From Trematomus loennbergii (taxonomy: Eukaryota > Chordata > Actinopteri > Perciformes > Nototheniidae): DNA of 64,000 nt. The translations under genes and the position numbers were made by a program. Shown in pieces: positions 51,301 through 62,812 of this stretch. Numbering within the stretch: position 1 is the stretch's first letter; each line of letters begins with the position of its first letter. A model generated the notes under the pieces. It was not told the DNA's origin. It was given only the letters and a program-made list of their open reading frames with translations, and did no database searches. The stretch spans positions 127,001 through 191,000 of the forward strand of contig JAAOOA010000267.1 of the NCBI GenBank assembly GCA_012861695.1, read 5' to 3'.

Positions 51301-51431
51301 ATCCCCCTCGCACCCCGTCCCCTCTCAACCCTTCCTGTCACCCATCCCCCTCGCACCTCGCACCCCGTCCCTTCTAGATAAAAAGCCAGTCACTTCCACT
51401 CACCAAGTCACCTAAACTTTCAAAAACGAAA

Positions 51432-51667
51432 ATGGCAAAGAGACGCATCGATATGGGTTTATCAGCGAGACGCCTGTGACAACTTACCGCCATCCGTCGG
51501 GAGCTCCAGTCAAGAAACGGATGCAGTATCTGTGCCGGGTTCAGACCCTCCGTCTGAGGCTCTTCATGAAAAATGGAGTCTGGATGTGTGAGACTGTCTC
51601 CCCTCACACCCCTCCCACCCCTCCCCTCCCCCTGCCGTCACCTCCTGATTTGGCTATCAGCCATTAA
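51432..51667 (+). pseudogene. small basic ORF of unknown function in the Polinton fragment
   Basis: An ATG at 51,432 gives MAKRRIDMGL and stops after 15 codons. The overlapping frame from 51,470 is open to 51,667 (TYRHPSGAPVKKRMQYLC, then a proline-rich tail). The switch falls near 51,452, where one T would keep the frame. No family is recognised. A small basic protein would fit a virion core protein, but that is speculation. Confidence 0.35.
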
Positions 51668-51933
51668 TTTTCACTCACAAGTCACCTAAAACTTTTATTG
51701 TCCTCTCTAAATTAGATTAGTTTTAATATGATTTGTGTTAACTATGGATGTTCTCTTAAGTTGTAGGGCTTGTGAACTAATGTTTAATTATTTTTACTAA
51801 CTACAACAAAGTCTCTTTGAGAGGAAAATAATAATTAAAGATCTTAATGACCCCTTGATCTTGTCTTTTATTGTTTAATTACTTCACACAACTATTAATG
51901 AATCCCTATATGAAGTTACATGAGGCTACATTA

Positions 51934-52140
51934 CTGGTGTTGAGCCCTGGATGATGAAAATAATCTAAGTGTCATGTTAGGGGGACATTACGGAACTCAG
52001 GAGCCCGCCCCTTGGAGGCTTGGAGAGCGGATAAAGAGAGCTGTATTTACTGGTGTTGAGCCCTGGATGATGTAAATAGTCCAAATGCCATGGTAGGGGG
52101 GCATTACGGAACTCAGGAGTCCGCCCTTTGAGGCGTTGTT
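51934..52140. repeat. direct repeat pair, about 90 bp
   Basis: GGTGTTGAGCCCTGGATGAT and ACGGAACTCAGGAG occur twice, about 118 bp apart, with minor changes. Confidence 0.9.
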
Positions 52141-52856
52141 AACATTAATGCTTTTGTTTTTGTTACTAAGATACTTTCTAGATACACTTTGAAGTGAGCA
52201 ACACTTTACAACTGTAGAAAGTTAAGTACTTGTATGGAATTGGGTTTTCTTTAGAGCTGTTTTCAGTGAGACAATGCAGTTTCTGATCATTTTAAGTTTT
52301 CAAGTTTCAAGGCTTTATGGCATATGCCCATTAGCTACAGTGTAGATATGTCAATGAAAACATAGGTCACAGGCTCCTCCAACAGTGCACATAAAACAGA
52401 TCAAATACTGCAATAGAATGTTTTGATATGACAGATTTGTGCGTAATTCTCTCACAAAGGAACTGTAAGATACACGTTTATGTATGGAAAACTTTATAAC
52501 TTGGTAAAATATTCATTCATTTGTAATGAATTGAGTTTTCTTCAAGAATCAAACTCTAAATGGAGAGTTTGTGATTTTAACACTGTTTCGATGAAACAAT
52601 GCAGTTTTGATAACTTGACTTGACTAACATTACTTTTTTTAAATATATGTTTTTAGATGCTTTACTTTGATTTCTTTCATGTTATTTTAACACATTACTT
52701 TTTTCATATTTTTCAACATACTGTGATATTTGTTTTTTCTCTCCTTTTTTCCATTATATTTTTGAATATACAGACATTCAACGCAATAAGTCCCACCCCA
52801 ATCAGCAAATCATCCAAAGCTAAGGACCCCCACTAAGACGAACAGATTTTCTTTAA

Positions 52857-54032
52857 CCTCTTAAGCACGGCGGTCCCCCCATTGGACCCCTCCCACCTTT
52901 TTGTTTTCGAGATAATGTCTCAGGGCTTCTTAACATTTATGAAACTATTAATGTGTAGCACCAGATTAACGGGAAGAATCTCAGCTAACTGAAGATAAGA
53001 ACCATTTTACCAAAACAAAACACAAGTCTCATAAGAAGGGTTTAAATGACCCCTGAGCGAAAAAAATCTAACGCACTGCGGCACACAATTCAAGATAAAG
53101 ATACCCTTATTACTTATCGTAGCTGCACATACAATATAGCCTATTAAAGCTGAGACTCCACTGATTATTTAGGTATAGTATCATCACTGAGCGATCCCAA
53201 CTTGCGACAGGGGAAGCAAACACAGACATCACAACACGTACCTTTACGGGGCTTTTACGGCAGATCGTCTCACCGTAGCTGTCAATTAGGTCAAAAGACG
53301 TGTTCAATGGCATTAAAACGAAAAAAAAAAAAATCTACAACTGTTGATCCAAAGGTTGATAATGTACCTGTACCTTTTAAAAAATTATTTATAATCCATA
53401 ATTCCATTTTTTATGTAAAAATCGGAGCGGAAAAGTTAGCTGCTAATGGTAGCCACCAGAGTGTATGCAGCTTCCGGTTTTTGTAACGCGTCACTCTCAC
53501 TCCTTATTTGTTAACGTGTTGGTGTGTATATAACTTTCCTCGATTCCATTGGCTCTAGCGATTATAAAGAGATTTCATTCATCAAAATCGAGCAAGGGGG
53601 GCCAGAGATAGGTCAAATCCACCCAAATGACCCCAGAAGTGGGGTTTTTTGGCTAAATCTCTCTAAAAAGATCAAATTTCACTTGTTTTGCATCAATCTT
53701 GATACAGGGTACTTATTATATGTTGTACTTTGGATTCCTAAAGCTTTTAGTCTACTAACCCATCATCCAAGGGTAGTTTTCACTATCTGTAAAAAATAGT
53801 TTTTGGACGGACACTATAATTTACAGTTTTTACTATGTAAAATCTGAATTTTCTTTAAAATAAAAACATCTATATTGATTCAGACTTTTCTACATCCAAC
53901 TCACAGGTTTATCATTACTTTGAGAATAAAGATTATTAATTTAACCCTTTTAGAAGGGAATATATGGTCATTTGTTCTGGGAATGTCATTTTCGAGCCTG
54001 AGACCTGAAAAACAGGCTCAGGGCTTAAGAGG
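52857..54032. mobile_element. complete TTAA MITE, CCTCTTAAGC family
   Basis: TTAA (52,853-52,856), CCTCTTAAGC, then 1.18 kb, GCTTAAGAGG and TTAA (54,033-54,036). The paralogous Polinton copy at 55,968-56,000 reads GATTTTCTTTAAGACTGTGA without it: a direct empty site with one TTAA. piggyBac-like target choice; no transposase. Confidence 0.93.
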
Positions 54033-55754
54033 TTAAGACTGTGACTCTTAAAGGCACTTTGGGATTTTAGGAAGACAATCCAGTTTTCTGGAAATAACTT
54101 AAATGATTTTCGTTTTTTCTCCTACAAAGATACTTATAGTTACACTTTAATGGATGCAAAACTTTATAACTTGGTAAAATATTAATTAATTTGTAATGAA
54201 TTGAGATTCTTAAAGAATCAAACTCTAAATGGAGAGTTTGTGATTTTAACACTGTTTCGATGAAACAATGCCATTTTGATAACTTGACTTGACTAACATT
54301 ACTTTTTTAAATATATGTTTTGTTAGATGACTTTACTGATTTTTGCTTTTTTCTTCCTTGCTTTTGTTTGTGTTACTAGGATACTTTTAGATACACTTTG
54401 AAGTGTGCAACACTTTACAACTGATAGAATAGTACTTTGTAAGGAATTCGTTTTCTTGGTAGAATATAAAGTACTTTTGTAAGGAATTGGGTTTCTTAAC
54501 AATCTTGCTCCACCATTAAATCACTTAATCTGCTACTTCCAGGCAAAAGCTTTTAAAACTTGCATCGTGTATTAAGTCATGTCTTGGCAAAAATGAGAGT
54601 CCTGGGTGCTTTAAAACATTTCTTAGAACATTTTATATATTCAAACACTAATGAACTGCAATGACTCACTGCTGCATCAAATTTATTTTACACTGTTGGG
54701 AGGACAAGACTGTGAGACTCTCAGACCCTTTTGTTGTCAATCTAATTAGCCTTGATATATAAAAAGTCACCTACTACTTTTATTTGTCCTCTCTAAATTA
54801 GATTTAGGGTTTTTTAAATTCTGAAAAGGCGTGTGTGAGGGGAAAAACAGATGTATGTGGTTTTGAATGGTGGCTGGTTGATGAAAACTGATCCAAAATA
54901 AGGGGTCAGGAATAATATGGCTTGAAATATGAGCAATCATGTTAATAGCTACAGATACGCTAAAGTACTACAACAACAACTAGGAGTGCTTATACTGTAT
55001 GTTGTAAAAGCAGGACAAACAAATAAATAAAATGCTGCATTGTTTTTGAAACAAGAACATATGCCCAAGGCATTTCTACATTTAGAGACATGTTCAGAAC
55101 TCAGTACATTTGAACCAATAACTCATTTAGCCATCAACATCAATTAAGTGCACACAGCAGTGCAAACAAACAAAAAAACAGGCTTGTGTGCATCAGACAA
55201 CTCAAATTACTCCACTTTAACCATATTTAGAATGTCCTCATTTTAACTAAAGTAATTTAACCTAAGTGGAGCCACCTAAGGAGTGGGCCCTACAGTCTGG
55301 GACTAGCTTACTTTTTAACATTCTACTCAAAGGGCCCGTAAATATTATCTCCGCCAATATGCTATATTAAAATATAATTTAAAAAAAATTAAAAATAAAC
55401 TCATTTAATGTTGAAATGATCAAGGAAAAGCCAGTCAATGTTATGTTAACACAAAACAAAAGTTCTGTTTTATATGTCGAAATATAATTTAAAAAACAAC
55501 GATATAGTATTTTCAAGTCTTACTTTAGTATGGTAAAATTAAGAATAAGTCACATTAAAGTTTGTCATGATTTTCCGTAAAAAAGTCAAATATAGTTTTG
55601 TCAAAAGAATATGAAAAAATCATTTTGAAGAGTAGTATGTTGAAAATCTCAGTGTTTAACTGAACACACCTACATGTGATAACACCTCGAACAAAATGGG
55701 TAATTAGCATACAAAGGGGGTCACTAGCATCAGTGGGGGAAAGGTGCTACGAAA

Positions 55755-55975
55755 ATGAACTTTGAGGAGGGGGAACTTGTAAGAATTTCCAAGGCGAGAG
55801 GGTCTTGATAAAAAATATGAACAGAGTTATACCGACGAAATATTTACGGCGTCCGAACGCATACCTCGTCAACCATCTGTTTACAAACTCAAAGATTATG
55901 ATGGAGAAGAGATCAAGGGGACTTTTTTTGAGAAAGAGTTTAAAAAAGTGAAGGTAGTACTTTTTTCTGAACAGA
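55755..55975 (+). pseudogene. Polinton-type integrase C-terminal region, left copy
   Basis: An ATG at 55,755 gives MNFEEGELVRISKARG and a stop. The following frame reads YEQSYTDEIFTASERI, VYKLKDYDGEEIKGTF and KEFKKV. This is the chromodomain-like C-terminus of Maverick/Polinton retroviral-type integrases. Relative to the right arm it lacks two bases near 55,800-55,808 (GGGG to GGG, TTT to TT). Confidence 0.8.
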
Positions 55976-56950
55976 TTTTCTTTAAGACTGTGACTCTTAA
56001 AGGCATTTTCTAGTAAGACAATCCAGTTTTCCGGAAATAACTTAAATGATTTTAGTTTTTTCTCCTACAAAGATACTTATAGTTACACTTTAATGGATGC
56101 AAAACTTTATAACTTGGTAAAATATTCATTAATTTGTAATGAAATGAGTTTCTTAAATAATCAAACTCTAAATGGAGAGTTTGTGATTTTAACACTGTTT
56201 CGATGAAACAATGCGGTTTTGATAACTTGACTTGACTAACATAACTTTTTTTAAATATATGTTTTTTAGATGCTTTACTTTGATTTCTTTCATGTTATTT
56301 TAACACAACATTACTTTTTTCATATTTTTCAACATACTGTGATATTTGTTTTTCTCTCCTTTTTTCCATTATATTTTTGAAAAACTACACAGTGATTTTT
56401 ATCAAAATAAACATGCAACTAATACATTATACAATATTACGACTTTTTGCGATATTTTAACACAATATACTTGTACCTTTTTCTGTAGGGCTTCAGGATA
56501 TTTGGCATGTCATGCATAAAACCGGTGTCATCTTTCCTGAAACTGACGTGCTGCCGTTTTACAAACAAGTTATCTTTCTGCTTCTTCACCCTCTGAATTT
56601 TCCTCCCCCGTCCCTCTTCCTTCAGCTATCACAACAACAATCAAGTCAGATCTGTGAAATTAAACACCTCTTCCCAAAGAGTGACTTCCCTATTGAGGGA
56701 GTGGGGCAGTAGGGCCTAACCCGATTGGCCTAATATACTAAATGCAGAATGTATGGTATGTTTGAAAAAACTAACCATCTATCCAGTTCAAGCTGTCTTT
56801 AAGATGCGACATCGCGCTCTGACTTTTTCCGTAAAATCGTGACAAACTATTACTTATTCTTAATTTGACCTCTTGCTACTTGGTTGAAAATGATAGATGA
56901 AAAAGCTACAACACTTAAAGAACTTTCTAAAAACTCTCAATTCTACAGAT

Positions 56951-57549
56951 GAATCCCCCCACTCAATGCAATAAGTCCACCCCCCACTCAGCAAATCATC
57001 TAAAACGAAGGACCCCACTAAGACGACCGTTGAAAACTAGCCAGGGATCTGAGAAAAACCAAGTCTCCCCCCGCGAGTTGCAGCCAGGAACAAACTCCTG
57101 GACTACTATCATCACCACCATTGTGGACACCCAAATCTTGCAGTACTACTGCTGCTGATGTTACTCCTGGGGCCAAGATGTCTCTGTTTATGAACATAGT
57201 GAAATCAGAGTGGTTGATATTCTGGAGAGGGTGCTGCATCGGTACAGAGAAAAAATCTGCAATGGATGCCGAGTCAGTCACCCCGGCCAGAGGCAACACG
57301 ATTGTCTGAATGACATTCCAGAATATTTCTTCAGAAACAATTACAACGCGTTAATGAAAAGACTTTGGCTCGCCGACTTCATTACAGTGATTGACCAGAG
57401 TCTTAATGATAAAAAAAAACATTTACACGGCTGAATGGAGGATCCAAGGCGCTTCGGAAGCTTTTCTATACAATCTCAAAAACTGCAGATGCCTCAAGGA
57501 GAGACTTGAAAAGATCAATGCCGAGCTGGATGGAGAAGAAGAAGACTAA
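56951..57549 (+). pseudogene. Polinton accessory ORF with Cys/His cluster, left copy
   Basis: Frames from 56,951 to a stop at 57,549 encode an N-terminal Ser/Pro/basic stretch, then a helical segment and CNGCRVSHPGQRQHDC, a C-x2-C-x3-H-x5-H-x-C arrangement likely to bind zinc. A tail follows, ending ERLEKINAELDGEEED. Several one-base shifts separate the pieces. The right-arm copy keeps a longer open frame. I do not know its function; similar Cys/His motifs, as I recall, occur in mobile-element ORFs of aquatic animals. Confidence 0.55.
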
Positions 57550-57632
57550 TAACCAGCGGTTGATTGAAGCCAGGGATTTTTATTTATTTATTTTTCCGAT
57601 ACTTTGACTTTTCTTTAAAGTAAAATAAAAAA

Positions 57633-58096
57633 ATGGGTAACTACTATGGAAAACAATCTGTATATATTTATCAGAATGCAGTCAATACCTGTTTAATAAG
57701 TGTGTTGTTGATGACGATTGAAAACAGAATGAGTAGTGATCCCGGTGTAAACAGAATGGCTGAAGTTTGTAAACTAGAAGACATTTTGGATATCGTTCAT
57801 TCTGGCAGTACTATTCCGGGTCATTGGGAAACGATTTAAACGAAACATTTAAAGTGGTACTGGAATCTTCATTTTCCAAAACATTCTGTAACATTACCGA
57901 AGAAATGAAACAAACACCAAAAGTGTATCATGTGCTCGCATTGTATGCTCTGTTTGTAGATGTAATGCATCTTTGTGTCAAAAACAGCACACACATGAAT
58001 ACTTTGGCCGAAGTGCAAAAACTCCATTATAATATTTCCCTTCATCTGGGGGATTCTGTGCTGGAGAAGATCCTGGGGATGTTGCAATCAGTATAA
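57633..58096 (+). pseudogene. Polinton accessory ORF, all-helical protein of unknown function, left copy
   Basis: An ATG at 57,633 (MGNYYGKQSVYIYQN) opens a frame that runs, with a one-base loss at about 57,836, to a stop at 58,096: roughly 154 codons. Composition and hydrophobic spacing suggest an alpha-helical bundle; the segment YHVLALYALFVDVMHLCVK is a strongly hydrophobic central helix. No family is recognised securely. A highly diverged Bcl-2-like fold is one possibility, based only on helix pattern. Confidence 0.5.
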
Positions 58097-58587
58097 ATGT
58101 ATTATTGATTCCTATGGGGTGAAAACAATAAATTGTAAATATGAAATTCTGCAAATAAAAAAAAAGTGTTTTTACATTTAAAAAAACTGTTGTCTTCAAA
58201 TCATCATTTCCTACATATCATTTAAAAAAGAGTCACAGTGTAGAATGTCCGAACATTTATTTTAAAAGTACTAGTATAGTATGTTAAAAGTATCTTGAAA
58301 AAAGTCCAAGTATAGTATGTAGTTAAGAATTATATCATATAGTTTGTCTGCAATGTCAGTATAGGATCTCTAAAAAAAAGAAATGAGAGAAAGTCATAGT
58401 ATAGTTTGACAAAAAGATCTTGAAAAAGTCATGATATTGTGTGTTGAAATGGTTTTTGAATAAACACATCAGTATTTAAAAAGTAAAATTGTATCAAGTG
58501 CATCAGACAACTCAAATTACTCCATTTGAATCATATTATAAATAAGTGATGAATGGTTATAGCATATAGCAGGGCTGTTTAATAGTT

Positions 58588-58895
58588 TTCGGTGTTTCTG
58601 TGTGTCGTTGTTTCAGTGTTTTGTGCTTCTGTGTTTTTGTGTGTCAGTGTTTTCAGTGTTTCAGTGTTTCAGTGTTTGTATGTCAGTGTCAGGGTGTCAG
58701 TGTTTCAGTGTTTCAGTATTTCAGTGTTTCAGTGTTTCAGTGTTAGTGTCAGTGTTTCAGTGTTTTGTGTGTCCGTGTTTCAGTGTGTCAGTGTTTTGTG
58801 TGTGAGTGTTTCAGTGTGTCAGTGTTTCAGTGTTTCAGTATTTCTGTGTTTCAGTGTTTCAGTGTTTTCAGTGTTTCAGTGTGTCAGTGTTTACA
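58588..58895. repeat. (GTTTCAGT)n-type degenerate satellite, left arm
   Basis: Tandem GTTTCAGT and GTGTCAGT units, about 310 bp. Long frames of FQCFSV through it are artefacts. Confidence 0.95.
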
Positions 58896-58952
58896 GCCTT
58901 TCTTTGCTCTGACCAATCCCCAGGGATCCTCCCCTGGAAGGAATATAGCAGG

Positions 58953-59104
58953 ATGAGAGAAAAACATTTAAAAAAAAAACGTATCTTAGAAGTGGCTATA
59001 GCATTTGATGCAATTCTAAAAGATAGTCAGATTCCTAAAAAGTTACAAACGGATGCTGGAAAAGAATTATTTGTTTCTTCAGCAAGGCTTCAAAAATCTT
59101 GTTA
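58953..59104 (+). pseudogene. Polinton-type integrase core fragment at the palindrome centre
   Basis: The frame from 58,953 contains ILKDSQIPKKLQTDAGKE, matching the strand with the second catalytic aspartate (QTDAGKEF) of Polinton integrases. It is cut off at the centre and ends at a stop in the spacer. The mirror copy reads in from 59,260 on the minus strand. Confidence 0.7.
59072..59104. other. 33-nt spacer at the centre of the inverted repeat
   Basis: The arms AAAGAATTATT (ending 59,071) and AATAATTCTTT (starting 59,105) face each other across TGTTTCTTCAGCAAGGCTTC and 13 more bases. Confidence 0.9.
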
Positions 59105-59282
59105 AATAATTCTTTTCCAGCATCCGTTTGTAACTTTTTAGGAATCTGACTATCTTTTAGAATTGCATCAAATGCTATAGCCACTTCTAAGATACGTTTT
59201 TTTTTCAATGTTTTTCTCTCATCCTGCTATATTCCTTCCAGGGGAGGATCCTGGGGATTGATCAGAGCAAAGAAAGGCTGTA

Positions 59283-60094
59283 AACACTGACACACTGACA
59301 CACAAAACACTGAAACACTGACACACAAAACACTGAAACACTGACACACAAAACACTGAAACACTGAAACACAAAACACTGAAATACTGAAACACTGACA
59401 CACAAAAACACAGAAACACAAAACACTGAAACACTGAAACACAAAACACTGAAATACTGAAAACACTGAAACACTGAAACACTGAAACACTGACACACTG
59501 AAATACTCCAAACAAAACACTGACACACTGAAACACTGACACACAAAACACTGAAACACTGAAACACTGAAATACTGAAACACTGAAACACTGACACCCT
59601 GACACACAGACAAACAAAACACTGAAACACTGAAACACTGAAATACTGAAACACTGAAACACTGACACACAGAAGCACAAACACTGAAACACTGAAACAC
59701 TGACACACAAAACACTGAAACACTGAAACACTGAAACACTGACACACTAAACACTGAAACACTGAAATACTGAAACACTGACACCCTGACACACTGACAG
59801 ACAAACACTGAAACACTGAAACACGGAACACAGAAACACTGAAACACTGAAACACAAAACAGTGAAACACTGAAATACTGAAACACTGAAAATTTCACAC
59901 ACAAAACACTGACACACTGAAACACTGACATACTGACACACAAAACACTGAAACACTGAAATACTGAAACACTGAAACACTGACACGCTGACACACAAAA
60001 CACTGAAACACTGAAATACTGAAAACACTGACACACAAAAACACAGAAGCACAAAACAATGAAACACTGAAACACGGAAACACTGAAAACACTG
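59283..60094. repeat. (ACTGAAAC)n-type degenerate satellite, right arm
   Basis: The same repeat as at 58,588-58,895 in complement but about 810 bp long, 2.6 times the left copy. Confidence 0.95.
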
Positions 60095-60506
60095 CATTGT
60101 CTGATGCACTTGATACAATTTTACTTTTTAAATACTGATGTGTTTATTCAAAACCATTTCAACACACAATGTCATGACTTTTTCAAGATCTTTTTGTCAA
60201 ACTATACTATGACTTTCTCTCTCATTTTTTTTTTTTAGAGATCCTATACTGACATTGCAGACAAACTATATATATAATTCTTAACTACATACTATACTTG
60301 GACTTTTTTCAAGATACTTTTAACATACTATACTAGTACTTTTAAAATAAATGTTCGGACATTCTACTGTGACTCTTTTTTAAATGATATGTAGGAAATA
60401 CTGATTTGAAGACAACAGTTTTTTTAAATGTAAAAACACTTTTTTTATTTGCAGAATTTCATATTTACAATTTATTGTTTTCACCCCATAGGAATCAATA
60501 ATACAT

Positions 60507-60968
60507 TTATACTGATTGCAACATCCCCAGATCTTCTCCAGCACAGAATCCCCCAGATGAAGGGAAATATTATAATGGAGTTTTTGCACTTCGGCCAAAG
60601 TATTCATGTGTATGCTGTTTTTGACACAAAGATGCATTACATCTACAAACAGAGCATACAATGCGAGCACATGATACACTTTTGGTGTTTGTTTCATTTC
60701 TTCGGTAATGTTACAGAATGTTTCGGAAAATGAAGATTCCAGTACCACTTTAAATGTTTCGTTTACAATCGTTTCCCAATGACCCGGAATAGTACTGCCA
60801 GAATGAACGATATCCAAAATGTCTTCTAGTTTACAAACTTCAGCCGTTCTGTTTACACGGGGATCACTATCATTCTGTTTTCAATCGTCATCAACAACAC
60901 ACTTATTAAACAGGTATTGACTGCATTCTGATAATATATACAGATTGTTTTCCATAGTAGTTACCCAT
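60507..60968 (-). pseudogene. Polinton accessory ORF, all-helical protein, right copy
   Basis: Mirror of 57,633-58,096. Here the frame around HWETIVNETFKVV is intact where the left copy lost a base. A one-base loss near 60,530 and changes near 60,850-60,940 break it elsewhere. Confidence 0.5.
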
Positions 60969-61039
60969 TTTTATTTTACTTTAAAGAAAAGTCAAAGTAT
61001 CGAAAAAAAAAATCCCTGGCTTCAATCAACCGCTGGTTA

Positions 61040-61615
61040 TTAGTCTTCTTCTTCTCCATCCAGCTCGGCATGGATCTTTTCAAGTCTCTCCTTGAGGCGT
61101 CTGCAGTTTTTGAGATTGTACAGAAAAGCTCCGAAGCGCCTTGGATCCTCCATTCAGCCGTGTAAATGTTTTTTTTTTATCATTAAGACTCTGGTCAATC
61201 ACTGTAATGAAGTCGGCGAGCCAAACTCTTTTCATTAACGCGTTGTAATTGTTTCTGAAGAAATATTCTGGAATGTCATTCAGACAATCGTGTTGCCTCT
61301 GGCCGGGGTGACTGACTCGGCATCCATTGCAGATTTTTTCTCTGTACCGATGCAGCACCCTCTCCAGAATATCAACCAACTCCGATTTCACTATGTTCAT
61401 AAACAGAGACGTCTTGGCCCCAGGAGTAACATCAGCAGCAGTAGTACTGCAAGATTTGGGTGTCCACAATGGTGGTGATGATAGTAGTCAGGAGTTTGTT
61501 CCTGGCTGCAACTCGCGGGGGAGACTTGGTTTTTCTCAGATCCCTGGCTAGTTTTCAACGGTCGTCTTAGTGGGGTCCTTCGTTTTAGATGATTTGCTGA
61601 GTGGGGGGGATTCAT
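61040..61615 (-). pseudogene. Polinton accessory ORF with Cys/His cluster, right copy
   Basis: Mirror of 56,951-57,549. The segment 61,080-61,469 is open for 129 codons and contains the helical part and CNGCRVSHPGQRQHDC. Breaks lie at other positions than in the left arm. Confidence 0.55.
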
Positions 61616-62589
61616 CTGTAGAATTGAGAGTTTTTAGAAAGTTCTTTAAGCGTTGTAGCTTTTTCATCTATCATTTTCAACCAAGCAGCAAGAGGTCAAA
61701 TTTAAGAATAAGTAATAGTTTGTCACGATTTTACGGAAAAAGTCAGAGCGCGATGTCGCATCTTAAAGACAGCTTGAACTGGATAGATGGTTAGTCTTTT
61801 TTCAAACATACCATACGTTCTGCATGTTAGTATATTAGGCCAATCGGGTTAGGCCCTACTGCCCCACTCCCTCAATAGGGAAGTCACGCTTTGGGAAGAG
61901 GTGTTTAATTTCACAGATCTGACTTGATTGTTGTTGTGATGGCTGAAGGAAGAGGGACGGGGGAGGAAAATTCAGAGGGTGAAGAAGCAGAAAGATAACT
62001 TGTTTGTAAAACGGACAGCACGTCAGTTTCAGGAAAGATGACACCGGTTTTATGCATGACATGCCAAATATCCTGAAGCCCTACAGAAAAAGGTATATTG
62101 TGTTGAAAATATCGCAAAAAGTCGTAATATTGTATAATGTATTAGTTGCATGTTGTATTTTGATAAAAATCACTGTGTAGTTTTTCAAAAATATAATGGA
62201 AAAAAGGAGAGAAAAACAAATATCACAGTATGTTGAAAAATATGAAAAAAGTAATGTTGTGTTAAAATAACATGAAAGAAATCAAAGTAAAGCATCTAAA
62301 AACATATATTTAAAAAAAGTTATGTTAGTCAAGTCAAGTTATCAAAACCGCATTGTTTCATCGAAACAGTGTTAAAATCACAAACTCTCCATTTAGAGTT
62401 TGATTCTTTAAGAAACTCATTTCATTACAAATTAATGAATATTTTACCAAGTTATAAAGTTTTGCATCCATTAAAGTGTAACTATAAGTATCTTTGTAGG
62501 AGAAAAAACAAAAATCATTTAAGTTATTTCCAGAAAACTGGATTGTCTTACTAGAAAATGCCTTTAAGAGTCACAGTCTTAAAGAAAAT

Positions 62590-62812
62590 CTGTTCAGAAA
62601 AAAGTACTACCTTCACTTTTTTAACTCTTTCTCATAAAAAAGTCCCCTTGATCTCTTCTCCATCATAATCTTTGAGTTTGTAAACAGATGGTTGACGAGG
62701 TATGCGTTCGGACGCCGTAAATAATTTCGTCGGTATAACTCTGTTCATATTTTTTATCAAAGACCCCTCTCGCCTTGGAAATTCTTACAAGTTCCCCCTC
62801 CTCAAAGTTCAT
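62590..62812 (-). pseudogene. Polinton-type integrase C-terminal region, right copy
   Basis: An ATG at 62,812 gives a frame that passes the site broken in the left arm (reads ARGVFDKKYE) but has one extra T near 62,725 that shifts the next part. Confidence 0.75.

Larger units (their letters stand above)
50830..54574 (+). mobile_element. Polinton-derived fragment, outer partial copy
   Basis: Blocks of this stretch recur inside the palindrome arms: TTCGAGGTGTTATCGCGTGTAG (near 50,912) versus 62,877; TTTTATTGTCCTCTCTAAAT (51,697) versus 54,780; the 300-bp block at 52,480-52,790 versus 55,990-56,390; and TGCAATAAGTC...CTAAGACGA (52,780) versus 56,965. The stretch is therefore a broken, rearranged copy of the same Polinton-like element, interrupted by a MITE at 52,857. 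Confidence 0.65.
54575..59071 (+). repeat. left arm of a giant inverted repeat (Polinton-derived)
   Basis: Base 54,575 pairs with base 64,000, and the match runs inward to 59,071/59,105. The arm holds an integrase C-terminal fragment, two accessory ORFs, a GTTTCAGT repeat and an integrase-core fragment at the centre. Arms differ by scattered substitutions and indels. The 300-bp block at 55,990-56,390 repeats one at 52,480 and 54,090. Confidence 0.95.

Noticed and set aside
58592..60118. Long FQCFSV-repeat proteins up to 282 codons
   Set aside because: Open only because an 8-bp repeat without stops is read in several frames; the degenerate repeat is the true feature.
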